Source: an uncultured Rhodopila sp. (GTDB lineage: Bacteria; Pseudomonadota; Alphaproteobacteria; Acetobacterales; Acetobacteraceae). Taken from it: a stretch of 64,000 bases of DNA. Numbering within the stretch: position 1 is the stretch's first letter; every line of letters starts with the position of its first letter. The position numbers and the translations under genes are program-made. This document shows, piece after piece, positions 34,752 through 44,647 of this stretch. Location: assembly GCA_903932145.1 (NCBI GenBank), contig CAIZFE010000034.1, positions 62,001 through 126,000 of the forward strand, in the 5' to 3' direction. The notes below the pieces were generated by a model, which made no database searches, had not been told where the DNA came from, and saw only the letters and a program-made list of their open reading frames with translations.

Positions 34752-35600
34752 ATGTCTGAGACCGCGTTGATGACGGAAGCGCCGATACGGGCGACGCAAG
34801 CCGCGCGCTGGCCGCACGGTCTGGCGGGGCGTCGTCCATTCGCCGCTTCAGCGGGTGCGGCCCTGCTCTTGCACATCATCGTATGCTCGGCCGTTTTGAC
34901 GATCGTGCATGTTCCGGCACCGCCGGCGGCTCAGGACGACCAAACCGTGGAAATGGTGTTCGCTCCACCGCAGGCCGAACCAGCCGAAGCGGCGGCAGCA
35001 ACGGAGCGAGCCGCGCCGGCTGCGCCCGAACAGCCACCAGCCCCGATTGAGACACCGCCGCCGCCGGACGTGCCAGCTGAACCCGCTCCCCCACCGCCGC
35101 CGGTGCCCATCCCGGTGCCCGAACCACCGCCCGCACCGGCAATCGAAAAGCCGAAGCCCGCAGTCGTCGCCCCGCCCCGGCCGCCGATCGTCCGCAAGGC
35201 GGTGCCGAACACCAGACCCGCCGCACGCTCGGCACCGGCCGAAACCGCTGTCACCAGCCAGACAGCCCCACAGGAAGCCCCGGTTGCAGGCCCGCTCCAG
35301 CCGGACAATCCGGCGTCCGGTGCATGGCAGCAGTCAATCGCAACCTGGCTCGCGGGGCACAAAACCTACCCGCACCTGGCGCGTCAGCGCGGGATCGAGG
35401 GAGTCGTCGCGCTGCGCTTCACGGCCGACCGAGCGGGACATGTGCTATCGGTGGAGGTGGTGCGCAGCGCCGGCTCCACCACGCTGGATGAGGCGGCGGA
35501 GGCGATCCTCCGCGATGCCACCGTGCCCCCGTTTCCGCCTGACATGGCGCAAGACAAGGCCACGGTGACCGTCCAGATTCGCTACGAACTCGCGAAATGA
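34752..35600 (+). CDS. tonB: Energy transducer TonB
   Basis: 282 residues. A cytoplasmic N-terminus is followed by one membrane helix (~residues 33-55, AGAALLLHIIVCSAVLTIV), a long Pro/Ala-rich periplasmic spacer with Pro-Pro runs and Lys-Pro dipeptides, and a C-terminal TonB domain (~200-282, with KTYPHLARQRGIEGVVALRF and TVQIRYEL). It passes proton-motive energy from ExbB/ExbD to outer membrane receptors. The exbB and exbD genes are not adjacent. A TTG 12 bases upstream is a less likely start. It diverges from its probable receptor partner. Confidence 0.9.
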   Translation: MSETALMTEAPIRATQAARWPHGLAGRRPFAASAGAALLLHIIVCSAVLTIVHVPAPPAAQDDQTVEMVFAPPQAEPAEAAAATERAAPAAPEQPPAPIETPPPPDVPAEPAPPPPPVPIPVPEPPPAPAIEKPKPAVVAPPRPPIVRKAVPNTRPAARSAPAETAVTSQTAPQEAPVAGPLQPDNPASGAWQQSIATWLAGHKTYPHLARQRGIEGVVALRFTADRAGHVLSVEVVRSAGSTTLDEAAEAILRDATVPPFPPDMAQDKATVTVQIRYELAK

Positions 35601-35610
35601 GCCGCCCGGT

Positions 35611-36210
35611 TTATCCGAACAGCTTCGCGGCCACCTCGGCCACCCGGCGGCCCTGGTAGCGGGCGCCGTCCAGGTCCGTTTGCGACGGTTGGCGTGAGCC
35701 GTCCCCGCCCGCGATGGTGGTGGCACCGTACGGCGCGCCACCGGCGATTTCCTCCAGCGTCATTTGCGGGGCGAAGCCGTAGTCCATGCCGACCACCACC
35801 ATGCCGAAGTGCAGCAGGTTGGTGATGATGGAGAACAGTGTTGTTTCCTGCCCGCCATGCTGCGTGGCGGAGGCGGTGAACGCCGCGCCGACCTTGCCAT
35901 TCAGCGCCCCTGTGGCCCAAAGCCCGCCGGCCTGGTCCAGGAAGTTAGCCATCTGTGACGACATCCGGCCGAAGCGCGTGCCGGTGCCGACGACGATCGC
36001 ATCGTAATTGGCCAACTCCGCGATGGTCGCCACCGGGGCCGCCTGATCCAGCTTGAAGTGCGACCGTTGCGCGACGTCGTCCGGCACCAGTTCAGGCACC
36101 CGCCTGACATCGACCTGCGCACCGGCCGCCCTGGCGCCGTCGGCGACGGCGGCGGCCATGGTCTCGATATGACCGTATGCCGAGTAATACAGAACCAGAA
36201 CCTTTGCCAT
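35611..36210 (-). CDS. wrbA: NAD(P)H:quinone oxidoreductase, WrbA type
   Basis: 199 residues. The flavodoxin-like fold begins [17 protein letters not shown], the FMN phosphate loop. [19 protein letters not shown] and [20 protein letters not shown] are WrbA hallmarks. It reduces quinones by two electrons in the cytoplasm and so limits redox cycling. The start at 36210 is supported by AAGGAG before the ATG. It diverges from a LysR regulator, a common arrangement in which the regulator controls the reductase. Confidence 0.93.
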   Translation of the reverse strand: MAKVLVLYYSAYGHIETMAAAVADGARAAGAQVDVRRVPELVPDDVAQRSHFKLDQAAPVATIAELANYDAIVVGTGTRFGRMSSQMANFLDQAGGLWATGALNGKVGAAFTASATQHGGQETTLFSIITNLLHFGMVVVGMDYGFAPQMTLEEIAGGAPYGATTIAGGDGSRQPSQTDLDGARYQGRRVAEVAAKLFG

Positions 36211-36323
36211 CGTGATCTCCTTGTTTGAATGCGGTGCGCGAAAACGCATCCGATGCGGTGGATATGTGGACGCCGCGATGCAAAAGAAATAGAAAATACC
36301 GAAACACATTCTTTCGGAATTTG

Positions 36324-37262
36324 ATGTCTAAACTGCCGGACATGGAGGCCATGGCGATCTTCGCCACCGTCGTGGAGGCGCGCGGGATCACCGCCGCGGC
36401 CACCGCCCTTGGCCTGTCCGCCCCCACGGTTTCCAAAGCCGTGGTTCGGCTGGAGCAGCGGGTGGGCGCGCGGCTGTTCAATCGCACATCCCGCCGGCTG
36501 GTTCTGACCGATGCCGGGCGAGACCTGGCAGACCGGGCGATCCGGCTGCTGGCGGATGCGGAGGCAGCCGAGGCGGCGTTGATCGCTCAGTCCGCGACGC
36601 CACGCGGCCTGGTCCGGCTGGCGGCGCCCATGTCGTTCGGAGTCCGGGAAATCGCACCCATTCTGCCGGATTTCCTAACGCGGTATGCTGACGTGTCGAT
36701 CGATCTGCACCTGAGCGATGCGCTGGTGGACGTGATCGGAGACGGGTTCGATATCGCGTTGCGGATCGGCGAACTGGCGGACTCGTCGTTGCTGGCGCGC
36801 CGGCTGGCACCGGTTCCGGGGATGATCGTCGCGGCGCCCGCCTATCTGGACCGGCGCGGCAGACCGGCGCATCCGGCCGAACTGGCGGATCATGACTGCT
36901 TCGCCTACGCCTATCAACGCACCCGTGATGCCTGGCATTTTTCCAACGCGACAGGGGAGCAGGTGACGGTTCGACCCTCCGGCCGGCTGCGGGTGAATAA
37001 CGGCGATGCGGTATTGCCGGCGGTCATCGCCGGGCTCGGGATTGTCAGCCTGCCCGCTTTCCTCGCGGAGGACGCGGTGAACGACGGCCGGCTAAAGGCG
37101 ATTCTGCCGGGCTGGAGTACGTCTCGGGCCAGCTTGTTTTTGCTGACTCCGTCAGGCGGGCCGCGGCCTGTACGGGTGCAGGTGCTGGTGGATTTCCTGA
37201 CCCAGCGTCTGACGCGGCAGACCCGTCAGGACCTGCCGGGAATCGGCGCGGCGGCGCGATAG
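36324..37262 (+). CDS. LysR-family transcriptional regulator
   Basis: 312 residues from [13 protein letters not shown]. It has an N-terminal winged helix-turn-helix (~7-65, [25 protein letters not shown]) and a LysR effector-binding domain (~90-300) of the DhaR/CrgA-like subgroup, as shown by [22 protein letters not shown]. Its divergent position to wrbA, with a 113-base gap, makes that gene the probable target, with a quinone or electrophile as the likely effector. Confidence 0.92.
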   Translation: MSKLPDMEAMAIFATVVEARGITAAATALGLSAPTVSKAVVRLEQRVGARLFNRTSRRLVLTDAGRDLADRAIRLLADAEAAEAALIAQSATPRGLVRLAAPMSFGVREIAPILPDFLTRYADVSIDLHLSDALVDVIGDGFDIALRIGELADSSLLARRLAPVPGMIVAAPAYLDRRGRPAHPAELADHDCFAYAYQRTRDAWHFSNATGEQVTVRPSGRLRVNNGDAVLPAVIAGLGIVSLPAFLAEDAVNDGRLKAILPGWSTSRASLFLLTPSGGPRPVRVQVLVDFLTQRLTRQTRQDLPGIGAAAR

Positions 37263-37618
37263 AGCTGCACGAACCGCAGCATCCAAACCGCGAAATATCC
37301 GGCGAGGAGACCGGAGACGCCCATGTCGCAGGTTCATGCAATCACGGACAGGTTTTGTCGTCTGACCCGAGGTTCCCCGGGAGCGCTCCCGGTCGTCAAG
37401 GAAAATCCCGTGACGACCGGTCCGGAGCGGCGAAAGGATGGGGAGCGGCAGCGCGAGGGCGCGTGCCGTTAACCGGCTGTTAACCTTTCTCTGCCATGCT
37501 GACCAGGCCGGCTGTCGTGTCGGCCGGAAGTATGTTTGATCACCCTGACGGCGCGGCATCCGGGTGCGCGCTGGCTCGCAAGTGCCTGGACAACGTCAAC
37601 ATTGAGAACCCGCTGGCA
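37263..37618. other. Intergenic region with a 16-base GC palindrome
   Basis: No gene is supported here. CCGGGAGCGCTCCCGG at 37377-37392 is a perfect 16-base palindrome, about 115 bases after the lysR stop. It may be part of a terminator or be incidental in GC-rich DNA. Confidence 0.4.
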
Positions 37619-38079
37619 ATGGCTGACCATTTACCTGATCTTGAACCAGGAACCCCTGAGCCTGACGACAATGTGCAAACGCCGCGCAAAGCGGATGTGC
37701 GACCTTACGATCAGAACACGGATTCGATCGTGTTCGAAATGCGGGGTCTATTGACCACCTGAGAGACGCGATGGCCGCTCTGGGGCGCACCATGGAAAAG
37801 AACGCTGATCGGATCGAGACTCTGGAGAGGACGAGCGCGGAGGTTAAGGATGTGATGCGCCAACTAACCCCGAAACTGGATGATCTAGCCGGCTTTGTGA
37901 AACATTGCGCCCCGACGTTGGCCGATCAGTCCGATATTGCCGCAATGAAGACGGATCTCGCCACAATAAGATCTGAGATCGTTTTACGCCCCACACGAAA
38001 GCAGGCGTGGGTTGATCTGGCAATGATCTTGGGACTGGTCGGTGCAGCCATTACAATAGGCGCGCGGCTGGGCCACTAG
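37619..38079 (+). pseudogene. Small coiled-coil protein with C-terminal membrane anchor, frameshifted
   Basis: The frame from the ATG at 37619 reads MADHLPDLEPGTPEPDD... to FEMRG and then stops at 37762. A second frame carries on with SIDHLRDAMAALGRTMEKNADRIETLER and ends at 38079. Adding one G to the four-G run at 37743-37746 joins them into one protein of ~153 residues: an acidic N-terminus, a heptad-rich coiled coil, and a final membrane helix (AMILGLVGAAITIGARL). If the shift is real, a shorter protein could still start at the ATG at 37771. Family not recognised; such proteins often occur with phage or integrated elements. Confidence 0.55.
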
Positions 38080-38159
38080 GGCTGGATTTCGACCATCAGG
38101 CCGCCCTCGGCAAGTAACCCTGACCAGAGCCTACCCAGCCCGCCTATGCCCGATCCCTG

Positions 38160-38365
38160 TCGAGGTAGGTACCCGGGCAAGCCGCATAGGCGTCAACATA
38201 GTCTGCTGGCGGAGACTATTTTTTCACGGACAAGGGTTTATTGTCTCCGTCACGGCCAAGTCCCCCCGACCGTGCCTGATGCGGCACAGAAATGCGATGA
38301 CGAGTGGGCAAGCCCCGCCCGTCAAACGCCTAAGGCGACGCCTATGCGGACAAGCCGGGCCTCGA
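38160..38365. repeat. 206-base element bounded by inverted repeats
   Basis: TCGAGG at 38160-38165 pairs with CCTCGA at 38360-38365. Inside these, CCGCATAGGCGTC at 38182-38194 is perfectly complementary to GACGCCTATGCGG at 38337-38349. Related CGCCTA words recur between and beside them. The whole fills the 303-base gap between the coiled-coil gene and the phosphohexomutase stop. It could be a miniature transposable element remnant or a long RNA hairpin at the mRNA end. No transposase gene is present. Confidence 0.45.
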
Positions 38366-38382
38366 CAGGAGCGAAATGCCCC

Positions 38383-39804
38383 TTAGTGCCCCGCGTTGGC
38401 GCCCGAAAAATCTGGTTCCGCCAGTCCCGAGGCCGACAACTGTTTCACCAGCGCCGCCTTCAACCGCTCCAACCCGGCATCGGTGTTCGCCTCGCAGCGC
38501 GCCACCAGCACCGCCTGGGTGTTGGACGCCCGCAGCAGCCACCAGCCGTCGTCCGTCTGCACGCGCACGCCGTCGGTGGCCGACACCCTGGCACCCTCGG
38601 CCGCAAGACGCGCCGCGACTTCCTCGATCACCGCGAACTTGCGGCGGTCGTCGCAATCGAACCGCAGTTCCGGCGTGTTGATGACATGCGGCAGAGCCTT
38701 CCGAACATCCGAAAGCTTGCCGTCCATCCGCGCGATGATGCCCAGGGTGCGGACAGCGGCATACAGCGCGTCGTCGAAGCCGTACCAGCGATCCGCGAAG
38801 AAGATATGGCCGGACATTTCACCCGCCAGCGGACTACCGGTTTCCGCCATCTTCGACTTGATCAGCGAATGACCGGTCTTCCACATCAGCGGATTACCGC
38901 CAGCCTTGGCGATCTCATCGAACAACACCTGACTGGCCTTGACATCAGCGATGATGGTGCCGCCGGGATGAGATTTCAGCACGTCCCGCGCCAGCACGAC
39001 CATAAGCTGATCGCCAAACATGATTTCGCCCGTGTCATCGACCAGCCCGATGCGGTCGGCGTCGCCGTCGAACGCGATGCCGATATCAGCTTTGCGGGCA
39101 CGCACCTCGGCGATCAGTTCGACCAGATTGGCCGGCACCGTCGGGTCGGGATGATGCGCCGGGAAGTTGCCATCGATCGGGCCGTTCAGCACCAGATGCT
39201 CACCCGGCAGCGATGCCACCAGCTTTTCCAGCACGTCGCCAGCCGCGCCGTTGCCGTTGTCCCAGACCACTTTCAGCATCCGGTCGCCACCGTCCCAATC
39301 GGCCAGCAGGCGCGCGGTATAGTCGTCCGCGATATCAATCGTCTGTTCGGAGCCTTCAACCTCCTCCACCACGTCGCCGGACGCGGCGAGTGTCCCGATG
39401 GCCTGGATCTGCGTGCCGAAGAACGGCTTGCGCCCGATCATCATCTTGAAGCCGTTGTAGTCCGGCGGGTTGTGCGACCCGGTCACCATAATGGCGCCGT
39501 CGGTTTCTTTCACTGTTGCCGTGTAATACAGCATCGGCGTCGGACCGCGCCCGATCCGCAGCGCTTCCATGCCGCTCGCCCGCAGGCCATCGACGACGGC
39601 CTGTTCCAGTTCCGGACTGGTCAGGCGGCCGTCGTAGCCAACGGCGACCCGGGTGCCGCCGGTACGGGCGATCATTGAGCCGAAAACCCGCCCGATCGCG
39701 AACGCGTCGGCAGCATGCAGAGTGCGCCCGACGATGCCGCGAATATCGTATTCGCGCAGGACGGTCGGATCGAAATTATGCGAAAAAGCCATCGGGCGGG
39801 TCAC
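38383..39804 (-). CDS. Phosphomannomutase/phosphoglucomutase
   Basis: 473 residues with the four alpha-D-phosphohexomutase domains. The active serine is S110 in [15 protein letters not shown]. The metal loop is FDGDADRIG (~250), the sugar-binding loop is GEMSGHIFF, and the phosphate-binding loop is RASNTQAV near the C-terminus. It interconverts mannose or glucose 6- and 1-phosphates for GDP-mannose and UDP-glucose supply in capsule, LPS and exopolysaccharide synthesis. galU lies seven bases upstream, so the pair forms a sugar-nucleotide operon. Confidence 0.94.
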   Translation of the reverse strand: MTRPMAFSHNFDPTVLREYDIRGIVGRTLHAADAFAIGRVFGSMIARTGGTRVAVGYDGRLTSPELEQAVVDGLRASGMEALRIGRGPTPMLYYTATVKETDGAIMVTGSHNPPDYNGFKMMIGRKPFFGTQIQAIGTLAASGDVVEEVEGSEQTIDIADDYTARLLADWDGGDRMLKVVWDNGNGAAGDVLEKLVASLPGEHLVLNGPIDGNFPAHHPDPTVPANLVELIAEVRARKADIGIAFDGDADRIGLVDDTGEIMFGDQLMVVLARDVLKSHPGGTIIADVKASQVLFDEIAKAGGNPLMWKTGHSLIKSKMAETGSPLAGEMSGHIFFADRWYGFDDALYAAVRTLGIIARMDGKLSDVRKALPHVINTPELRFDCDDRRKFAVIEEVAARLAAEGARVSATDGVRVQTDDGWWLLRASNTQAVLVARCEANTDAGLERLKAALVKQLSASGLAEPDFSGANAGH

Positions 39805-39811
39805 TCTCGGT

Positions 39812-40681
39812 CTAGACGTAGTGTTTCAGGAAGGCGCGTACAGCGTCAGCCATGTCCGGCCGTTTCAGGGCGAACGCGATCTGCGCTTCCAGGAAGCCTA
39901 TCTTATCGCCGCAATCAAAGCGACGGCCTTCGTAACGGACTCCGTGAAAAGGTTGCTCGCCGATCAGGCGCGCCATGCCGTCGGTCAACTGCACCTCGTT
40001 GCCGGCGCCACGTTCCATCATGGCGAGGTATTTGATCACTTCCGGCATCAGGATGTAGCGGCCGATGATCGACAGGTTGGACGGGGCATCTTTCGGCAGC
40101 GGCTTCTCGACCAGCCCCAGAACCTCCACCAGACGGCCATCGTCGTGGCCGACTTTCAGGATGCCGTAACGGTTGGTATGCTCATGCGGCACTTCCGTGA
40201 CAGCGACAACGTTACCACCGGTTTCGTAATAAGCTTCCGCGAGTTGCTCAAGACACGGCTTGTCCGCCAGCACCAGATCGTCCGGCAGCAGGATGGCGAA
40301 CGGATCGTCACCGATAAAGGCGCGGGCGCACCAGATGGCGTGGCCGAGACCCAGCGGGGTTTGCTGACGCACGGTGACGATGGAGCCGGGTTCGCTTTGA
40401 GCGCCCATCAGCGAAGCCAGAGCTTCGGTCTTGTCACGTTCGCGCAGCGTCGCTTCCAACTCGAAGGCGACGTCGAAATGTTCCACCAGCGCGGTCTTAC
40501 CACGCCCCGTGACCATGCAAAACTGCTCGATTCCGGCGGCTCGGGCCTCCTCCACCGCGTATTGGATCAGCGGCTTGTCCACGACAGGCAGCATTTCCTT
40601 GGCAGTCGCCTTGGTGGCGGGCAGGAAGCGCGTGCCCAGGCCGGCGACAGGAAGAACGGCTTTACGCAGTTTCTTGATCAC
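39812..40681 (-). CDS. galU: UTP-glucose-1-phosphate uridylyltransferase
   Basis: 289 residues from a GTG start giving [25 protein letters not shown], the usual GalU opening; GGAG lies eight bases before it, whereas the ATG at 40708 lacks a binding site. Other family segments are [32 protein letters not shown] and NRYGILKV. It makes UDP-glucose from UTP and glucose 1-phosphate, the product of the mutase encoded just downstream. UDP-glucose feeds surface polysaccharide assembly. Confidence 0.95.
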   Translation of the reverse strand: MIKKLRKAVLPVAGLGTRFLPATKATAKEMLPVVDKPLIQYAVEEARAAGIEQFCMVTGRGKTALVEHFDVAFELEATLRERDKTEALASLMGAQSEPGSIVTVRQQTPLGLGHAIWCARAFIGDDPFAILLPDDLVLADKPCLEQLAEAYYETGGNVVAVTEVPHEHTNRYGILKVGHDDGRLVEVLGLVEKPLPKDAPSNLSIIGRYILMPEVIKYLAMMERGAGNEVQLTDGMARLIGEQPFHGVRYEGRRFDCGDKIGFLEAQIAFALKRPDMADAVRAFLKHYV

Positions 40682-40822
40682 GCTTCGACTCCGATTTGAA
40701 TATTTCAAAAGACATCACGCGGGATGGGCGGAAATATGGCGGAACGCAGCAGGGTCGCCCGCTCATAGTACCAGCAGCCGCAACACAATGCGGCGATGCG
40801 ATAAATAGCCTTCCGCACTGCA

Positions 40823-41293
40823 TCACCCAAGCAGAATGTCACGCGCCTGATTGATCCGTGCGGCCAGCCAGTCCGATCCGCCGGCATCCGGATGGGCACC
40901 GCGCATCAGCCGGCGATGCGCGTCCCGGATGTCTGCCTCCGAAGCGCCAGGGTGCAAACCGAGCACCTCGTAGGCTTCGTCGCGGGACATGGCGGCAGGT
41001 CGGGGGGCGGCTGAAGGCCGGCGGCCCGGCCAACCGGCTGTCCCGCCGCCGATCTTGCGGCCCTTCGCCGCCTGCCATTGCTGGTACAGCATCGGTCCGA
41101 ACAGCATCAGCGCGCCGACCGCGATGCCGCCGCGTCCGGTCAGGATCAGCATCAACGCGAGACTCAACCCGCCCAGGGCGGCGACCCAGGTGGCCATCGA
41201 CTTGATCGAGGTCACGGAAGCCCGCTCGAACGCACGCATCCCGCCCATCAGGACGAACAGAACCGCGCCGCCGATCAGCAGCCAAAGGATCAT
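40823..41293 (-). CDS. Membrane-anchored DnaJ-domain protein
   Basis: 156 residues: two hydrophobic segments near the N-terminus ([18 protein letters not shown] and [18 protein letters not shown]), a basic Pro/Arg linker, and a C-terminal J domain (~103-155) with the HPD tripeptide in [22 protein letters not shown]. The order resembles Pam18/Tim14-like proteins and alphaproteobacterial DjlA-like small J proteins that recruit DnaK to the membrane. Its ATG overlaps the maeB stop (41290-41293), so it is translated from the maeB transcript. Confidence 0.88.
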   Translation of the reverse strand: MILWLLIGGAVLFVLMGGMRAFERASVTSIKSMATWVAALGGLSLALMLILTGRGGIAVGALMLFGPMLYQQWQAAKGRKIGGGTAGWPGRRPSAAPRPAAMSRDEAYEVLGLHPGASEADIRDAHRRLMRGAHPDAGGSDWLAARINQARDILLG

Positions 41294-43572
41294 GACAGGT
41301 TGGCCTGCTCCTGCGCTTCCACCACGGCCAATGCGCTGAGGTTGACAATACCGCGAGCGGTGACGCTGGGCACGACGACGTGGATCGGTTTGGACATCCC
41401 CAACAAGATGGGGCCGACCGGCAGTCCGTCAGCGGCGGCTTTCAGAACATTGAACGAAATATTCGCGGCATCCAGCGTCGGCATGATCAACAGGTTGGCA
41501 CTGCCGCTGAGGCGGCTATCCGGCACCGCCTTGTCACGGATCGCCTCGACCAGCGCGGCATCCGCGTGCATCTCGCCATCGATCTCGAGGCCGGGAGCAC
41601 GGGCGCGGATCATTGTCAGCGCCTGACGCATCTTGCGGGCGGAGTGGCTGTCACTGGCGCCGAAGCTGGAATGGGAGACCAGCGCGGCCTTTGGGGTGAG
41701 GCCGAAGCCGCGCACTTCCTCCGCCGCCAGCAGCGTCATTTCGGTGATCTGTTCGGCGGTCGGGTCGATGACCATCATGGTGTCGCAGATGAACAGCACG
41801 CCGCTGGGGATGATCAGGCATGACAGCGCATAGATCCTATTGACGTCCGGACGGCGGGGAATGATCGGCAGGATGTACTGGATCTGCCGCCACCAGGCGC
41901 CGGTGCCACCGCAGATCGCCGCGTCCGCCTGCCCGTCATGCAGCAGCATCGCCGCCGCCACCGACGCTCGTGTGGCGACCCGCCGGGCCGCCGGGTCCGG
42001 CGGCGTGCCGCGACGGCCGCTCAGGCGCTGATATTCCGGGATCAACTTGTCGAACACGTCGCGATCGGTGGACGGGTCGAGAATCTGGACCGTCTGCCCC
42101 AGTTTCAGGCGCAGCCCCATCTCCTTGACCTTGCCGGCGATCACGTCGCGGCGGCCCAGCAAGATGGGGCGGGCGATACCGTCATCGACCAGGGTCTGGG
42201 CGGCACGCAGGATGCGTTCGTCCTCGCCTTCCGCGAACACCACGCGTTTGGGGTCGCGAGCGGCGGCCTCGAACACCGGGCGCATCAGGTAGCCGGAGCG
42301 GAACACGAACCGCTCCAGGTCACGCTGATAGTGCGCAAAATCGGTGATCGGGCGGCGGGCGACGCCGGTCGCGATCGCGGCGCGGGCGACGGCCGGAGCG
42401 ATCTCCAGGATCAGGCGCGGATCGAACGGCTTCGGGATGATGTATTCCCGCCCGAACACCGGCGCCGATCCGCCGTAAGCAGCGGCGACCACCTCGCTGG
42501 CCTCGACCCGGGCGAGTTTGGCGATGGCTTCCACGGCGGCGATCTTCATCGCCTCGTTGATCGTCGTGGCACCGACATCCAGGGCACCGCGGAAGATGAA
42601 CGGAAAACACAGAACGTTGTTGACCTGATTGGCATAATCGCTGCGGCCGGTGGCGATGATCGCATCGGGACGGGCGGCGGTAACGAGTTCCGGGTCGATC
42701 TCCGGGTCGGGATTGGCCAGTGCCAGGATCAGCGGTTTGTCGGCCAGCAGATGCAGCCATTCCTGTTTCAGCACGCGGGGCGCGGACAGGCCCATGAAGA
42801 TGTCGGCGCCGGGCAGCGCGTCGTGCAGGGTGGTAGCGGCGTTACTGTCGCGGGCATACCGAGCCATGTTGGGCAGCATGTCGGGGCGGTCCTTGGTGAC
42901 CACACCCTTGATATCGGTCAGCGTGACGTTCTCCGGCCGCAGACCCATCGACACCAACAGATCGACGCAGGCCAATGCCGCCGCGCCGGCGCCGGAGGTG
43001 ACCAGTTTGACCTCGGACAATTTCTTGCCCTGCAACAGTAACCCATTGCGCACGGCGGCAGCGACGGTGATCGCGGTGCCATGCTGGTCGTCATGGAACA
43101 CCGGAATTTTCATGCGGGAGCGTAGTTCGGCCTCGATCGCGAAGCACTCGGGCGCCTTGATGTCTTCCAGGTTGATGGCGCCGAAGGTCGGCTCCAGCGC
43201 CGCGACGACATCGCAGAACTTGGCGGGATCGAGCGCATCGACCTCGATATCGAACACGTCGATGCCGGCGAACTTCTTGAACAAGACGGCCTTGCCCTCC
43301 ATCACCGGCTTGCTCGCCAGCGGGCCGATGTTGCCCAGACCGAGCACCGCGGTGCCGTTGGTGATGACCGCGACGAGGTTGCCGCGCACCGTATAATCGT
43401 AGGCCGCGTCAGGGTCGGCTTTGATCGCCTCGCATGCCGCCGCGACTCCGGGCGAGTAGGCCAGCGCGAGGTCGCGTTGCGTGGCCATGGTCTTGGTTGG
43501 CTCGACGGACAGTTTCCCGGGCCGGGGAAGCCGGTGGTAATCGAGTGCGGCCTTGCGAAAATCGTCGTCCAT
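41290..43572 (-). CDS. maeB: NADP-dependent malic enzyme, MaeB hybrid type
   Basis: 760 residues. The N-terminal ~430 residues form a malic enzyme domain ([48 protein letters not shown]). The C-terminal ~325 residues form a phosphotransacetylase-like domain ([31 protein letters not shown]), as in other proteobacterial MaeB proteins, where it is usually regulatory (acetyl-CoA sensing). It oxidatively decarboxylates malate to pyruvate with NADP. It diverges from the sulfite-reduction operon, which consumes NADPH, so a supply relation is possible. Confidence 0.95.
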   Translation of the reverse strand: MDDDFRKAALDYHRLPRPGKLSVEPTKTMATQRDLALAYSPGVAAACEAIKADPDAAYDYTVRGNLVAVITNGTAVLGLGNIGPLASKPVMEGKAVLFKKFAGIDVFDIEVDALDPAKFCDVVAALEPTFGAINLEDIKAPECFAIEAELRSRMKIPVFHDDQHGTAITVAAAVRNGLLLQGKKLSEVKLVTSGAGAAALACVDLLVSMGLRPENVTLTDIKGVVTKDRPDMLPNMARYARDSNAATTLHDALPGADIFMGLSAPRVLKQEWLHLLADKPLILALANPDPEIDPELVTAARPDAIIATGRSDYANQVNNVLCFPFIFRGALDVGATTINEAMKIAAVEAIAKLARVEASEVVAAAYGGSAPVFGREYIIPKPFDPRLILEIAPAVARAAIATGVARRPITDFAHYQRDLERFVFRSGYLMRPVFEAAARDPKRVVFAEGEDERILRAAQTLVDDGIARPILLGRRDVIAGKVKEMGLRLKLGQTVQILDPSTDRDVFDKLIPEYQRLSGRRGTPPDPAARRVATRASVAAAMLLHDGQADAAICGGTGAWWRQIQYILPIIPRRPDVNRIYALSCLIIPSGVLFICDTMMVIDPTAEQITEMTLLAAEEVRGFGLTPKAALVSHSSFGASDSHSARKMRQALTMIRARAPGLEIDGEMHADAALVEAIRDKAVPDSRLSGSANLLIMPTLDAANISFNVLKAAADGLPVGPILLGMSKPIHVVVPSVTARGIVNLSALAVVEAQEQANLS

Positions 43573-43806
43573 CGTTGCCCCCGGGCAGTCCTGTTGATCG
43601 GGCGCACCATGGTGGCCGGACGGCTTGCTGGCAACACGCGGATGAATTTTGCCTCCTCTGGCCCGAACGGGAAAAATAACGCTACTCTCGCGACCAATTT
43701 TGCAAACATCGCCTAAACTTGCCGGTTCCTCTTGCAGTTTTTAGAAAAATATCCTCCTAAGGCGCTTGGTTCACACTGTTTGAGCGTCCCGGGGCACCCC
43801 GTTTCG

Positions 43807-44637
43807 ATGGATTTTCCCACTCTGACCGGCCCGCGTTTCGACCAGGGCTCCGTCTGGCTTGTTGGTGCCGGTCCCGGGGACCCCGGGCTGCTGACGCTGC
43901 ACGCCGCCTATGCGCTGAGCCGCGCCGATGTGGTCGTGCATGACGCCCTGGTGTCCGAGGCGATCCTGTCACTGGCACCGCAAGCCATTCTGGAACTGGC
44001 GGGCAAGCGCGCCGGTGGCATCCGCACGCAGCAGCTTCGCATCAATAACCGGCTGATCCAGCTTGCCCGGCAGGGGCTGCGCGTTGTCCGGCTGAAGGGC
44101 GGCGATCCACTCGTGTTCGGACGTGGCGGCGAGGAAGCCCTCGCTTTGGCCGCCGCCGGGATTGCTTTCCGCATCGTGCCGGGGATCAGCGCCGGAATCG
44201 GCGGCACCGCCGCCGCGGGCATTCCGCTGACGCATCGCCGGTTGGCCCGCAGCGTCGCGTTCGCCACCGGCCACGACTCCAGCGGCGATCTGGCCGACGT
44301 GGACTGGGCGGCGTTGTCGCGAGGCTCGGAGGTGCTGGTCTTTTATATGGCACAACGCCGCATCGGGCAGATCGCTGAACGGCTGATCCAGGCCGGACGC
44401 CCCCCCACCGAACCGGTCGCGCTGATCAGCAACGCCACCTGCCCTGACCAGGATGTGCGGATTTCGACGCTGGCGACCGCTGCCGCCGACATTGCCGGCG
44501 TTCCGGCAGGCTCCCCGACCCTGATCCTGGTCGGCCCCGTTATCGCGCTGCGCCCGCTGCTGGCGGACTGGCAGCAGACTGAACCCATGACTGTTGAAAC
44601 CGCGGAGCCGGTTCGCCCGGCCCGAGCAGAAGGCTGA
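43807..44637 (+). CDS. cobA: Uroporphyrinogen-III C-methyltransferase
   Basis: 276 residues from the ATG at 43807 (a TTG further upstream lacks support). SUMT hallmarks are VWLVGAGPGDPGLLTLHA, VVRLKGGDPLVFGRGGEEA, FRIVPGISAGIGGTAAAGIPLTHR and VFYMAQRRI. It transfers two methyls from S-adenosylmethionine to uroporphyrinogen III to make precorrin-2. The single-domain form lacks the dehydrogenase/ferrochelatase part of CysG. It starts the operon with cysJ and cysI, so its product is destined for siroheme in the sulfite reductase. The symbol sumT is also used. Confidence 0.94.
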   Translation: MDFPTLTGPRFDQGSVWLVGAGPGDPGLLTLHAAYALSRADVVVHDALVSEAILSLAPQAILELAGKRAGGIRTQQLRINNRLIQLARQGLRVVRLKGGDPLVFGRGGEEALALAAAGIAFRIVPGISAGIGGTAAAGIPLTHRRLARSVAFATGHDSSGDLADVDWAALSRGSEVLVFYMAQRRIGQIAERLIQAGRPPTEPVALISNATCPDQDVRISTLATAAADIAGVPAGSPTLILVGPVIALRPLLADWQQTEPMTVETAEPVRPARAEG

Positions 44638-44647
44638 AGGAAACGAG

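Noticed and set aside
38146-39678. Long 510-codon rightward open frame
   Set aside because: It lies antisense to the phosphohexomutase, is rich in Arg, His, Gln and Pro, and has no domain character. It is a GC-driven shadow.
43573-43806. Riboswitch before cobA
   Set aside because: I looked for cobalamin-box or SAM-riboswitch core patterns in this leader and found none that I could support.
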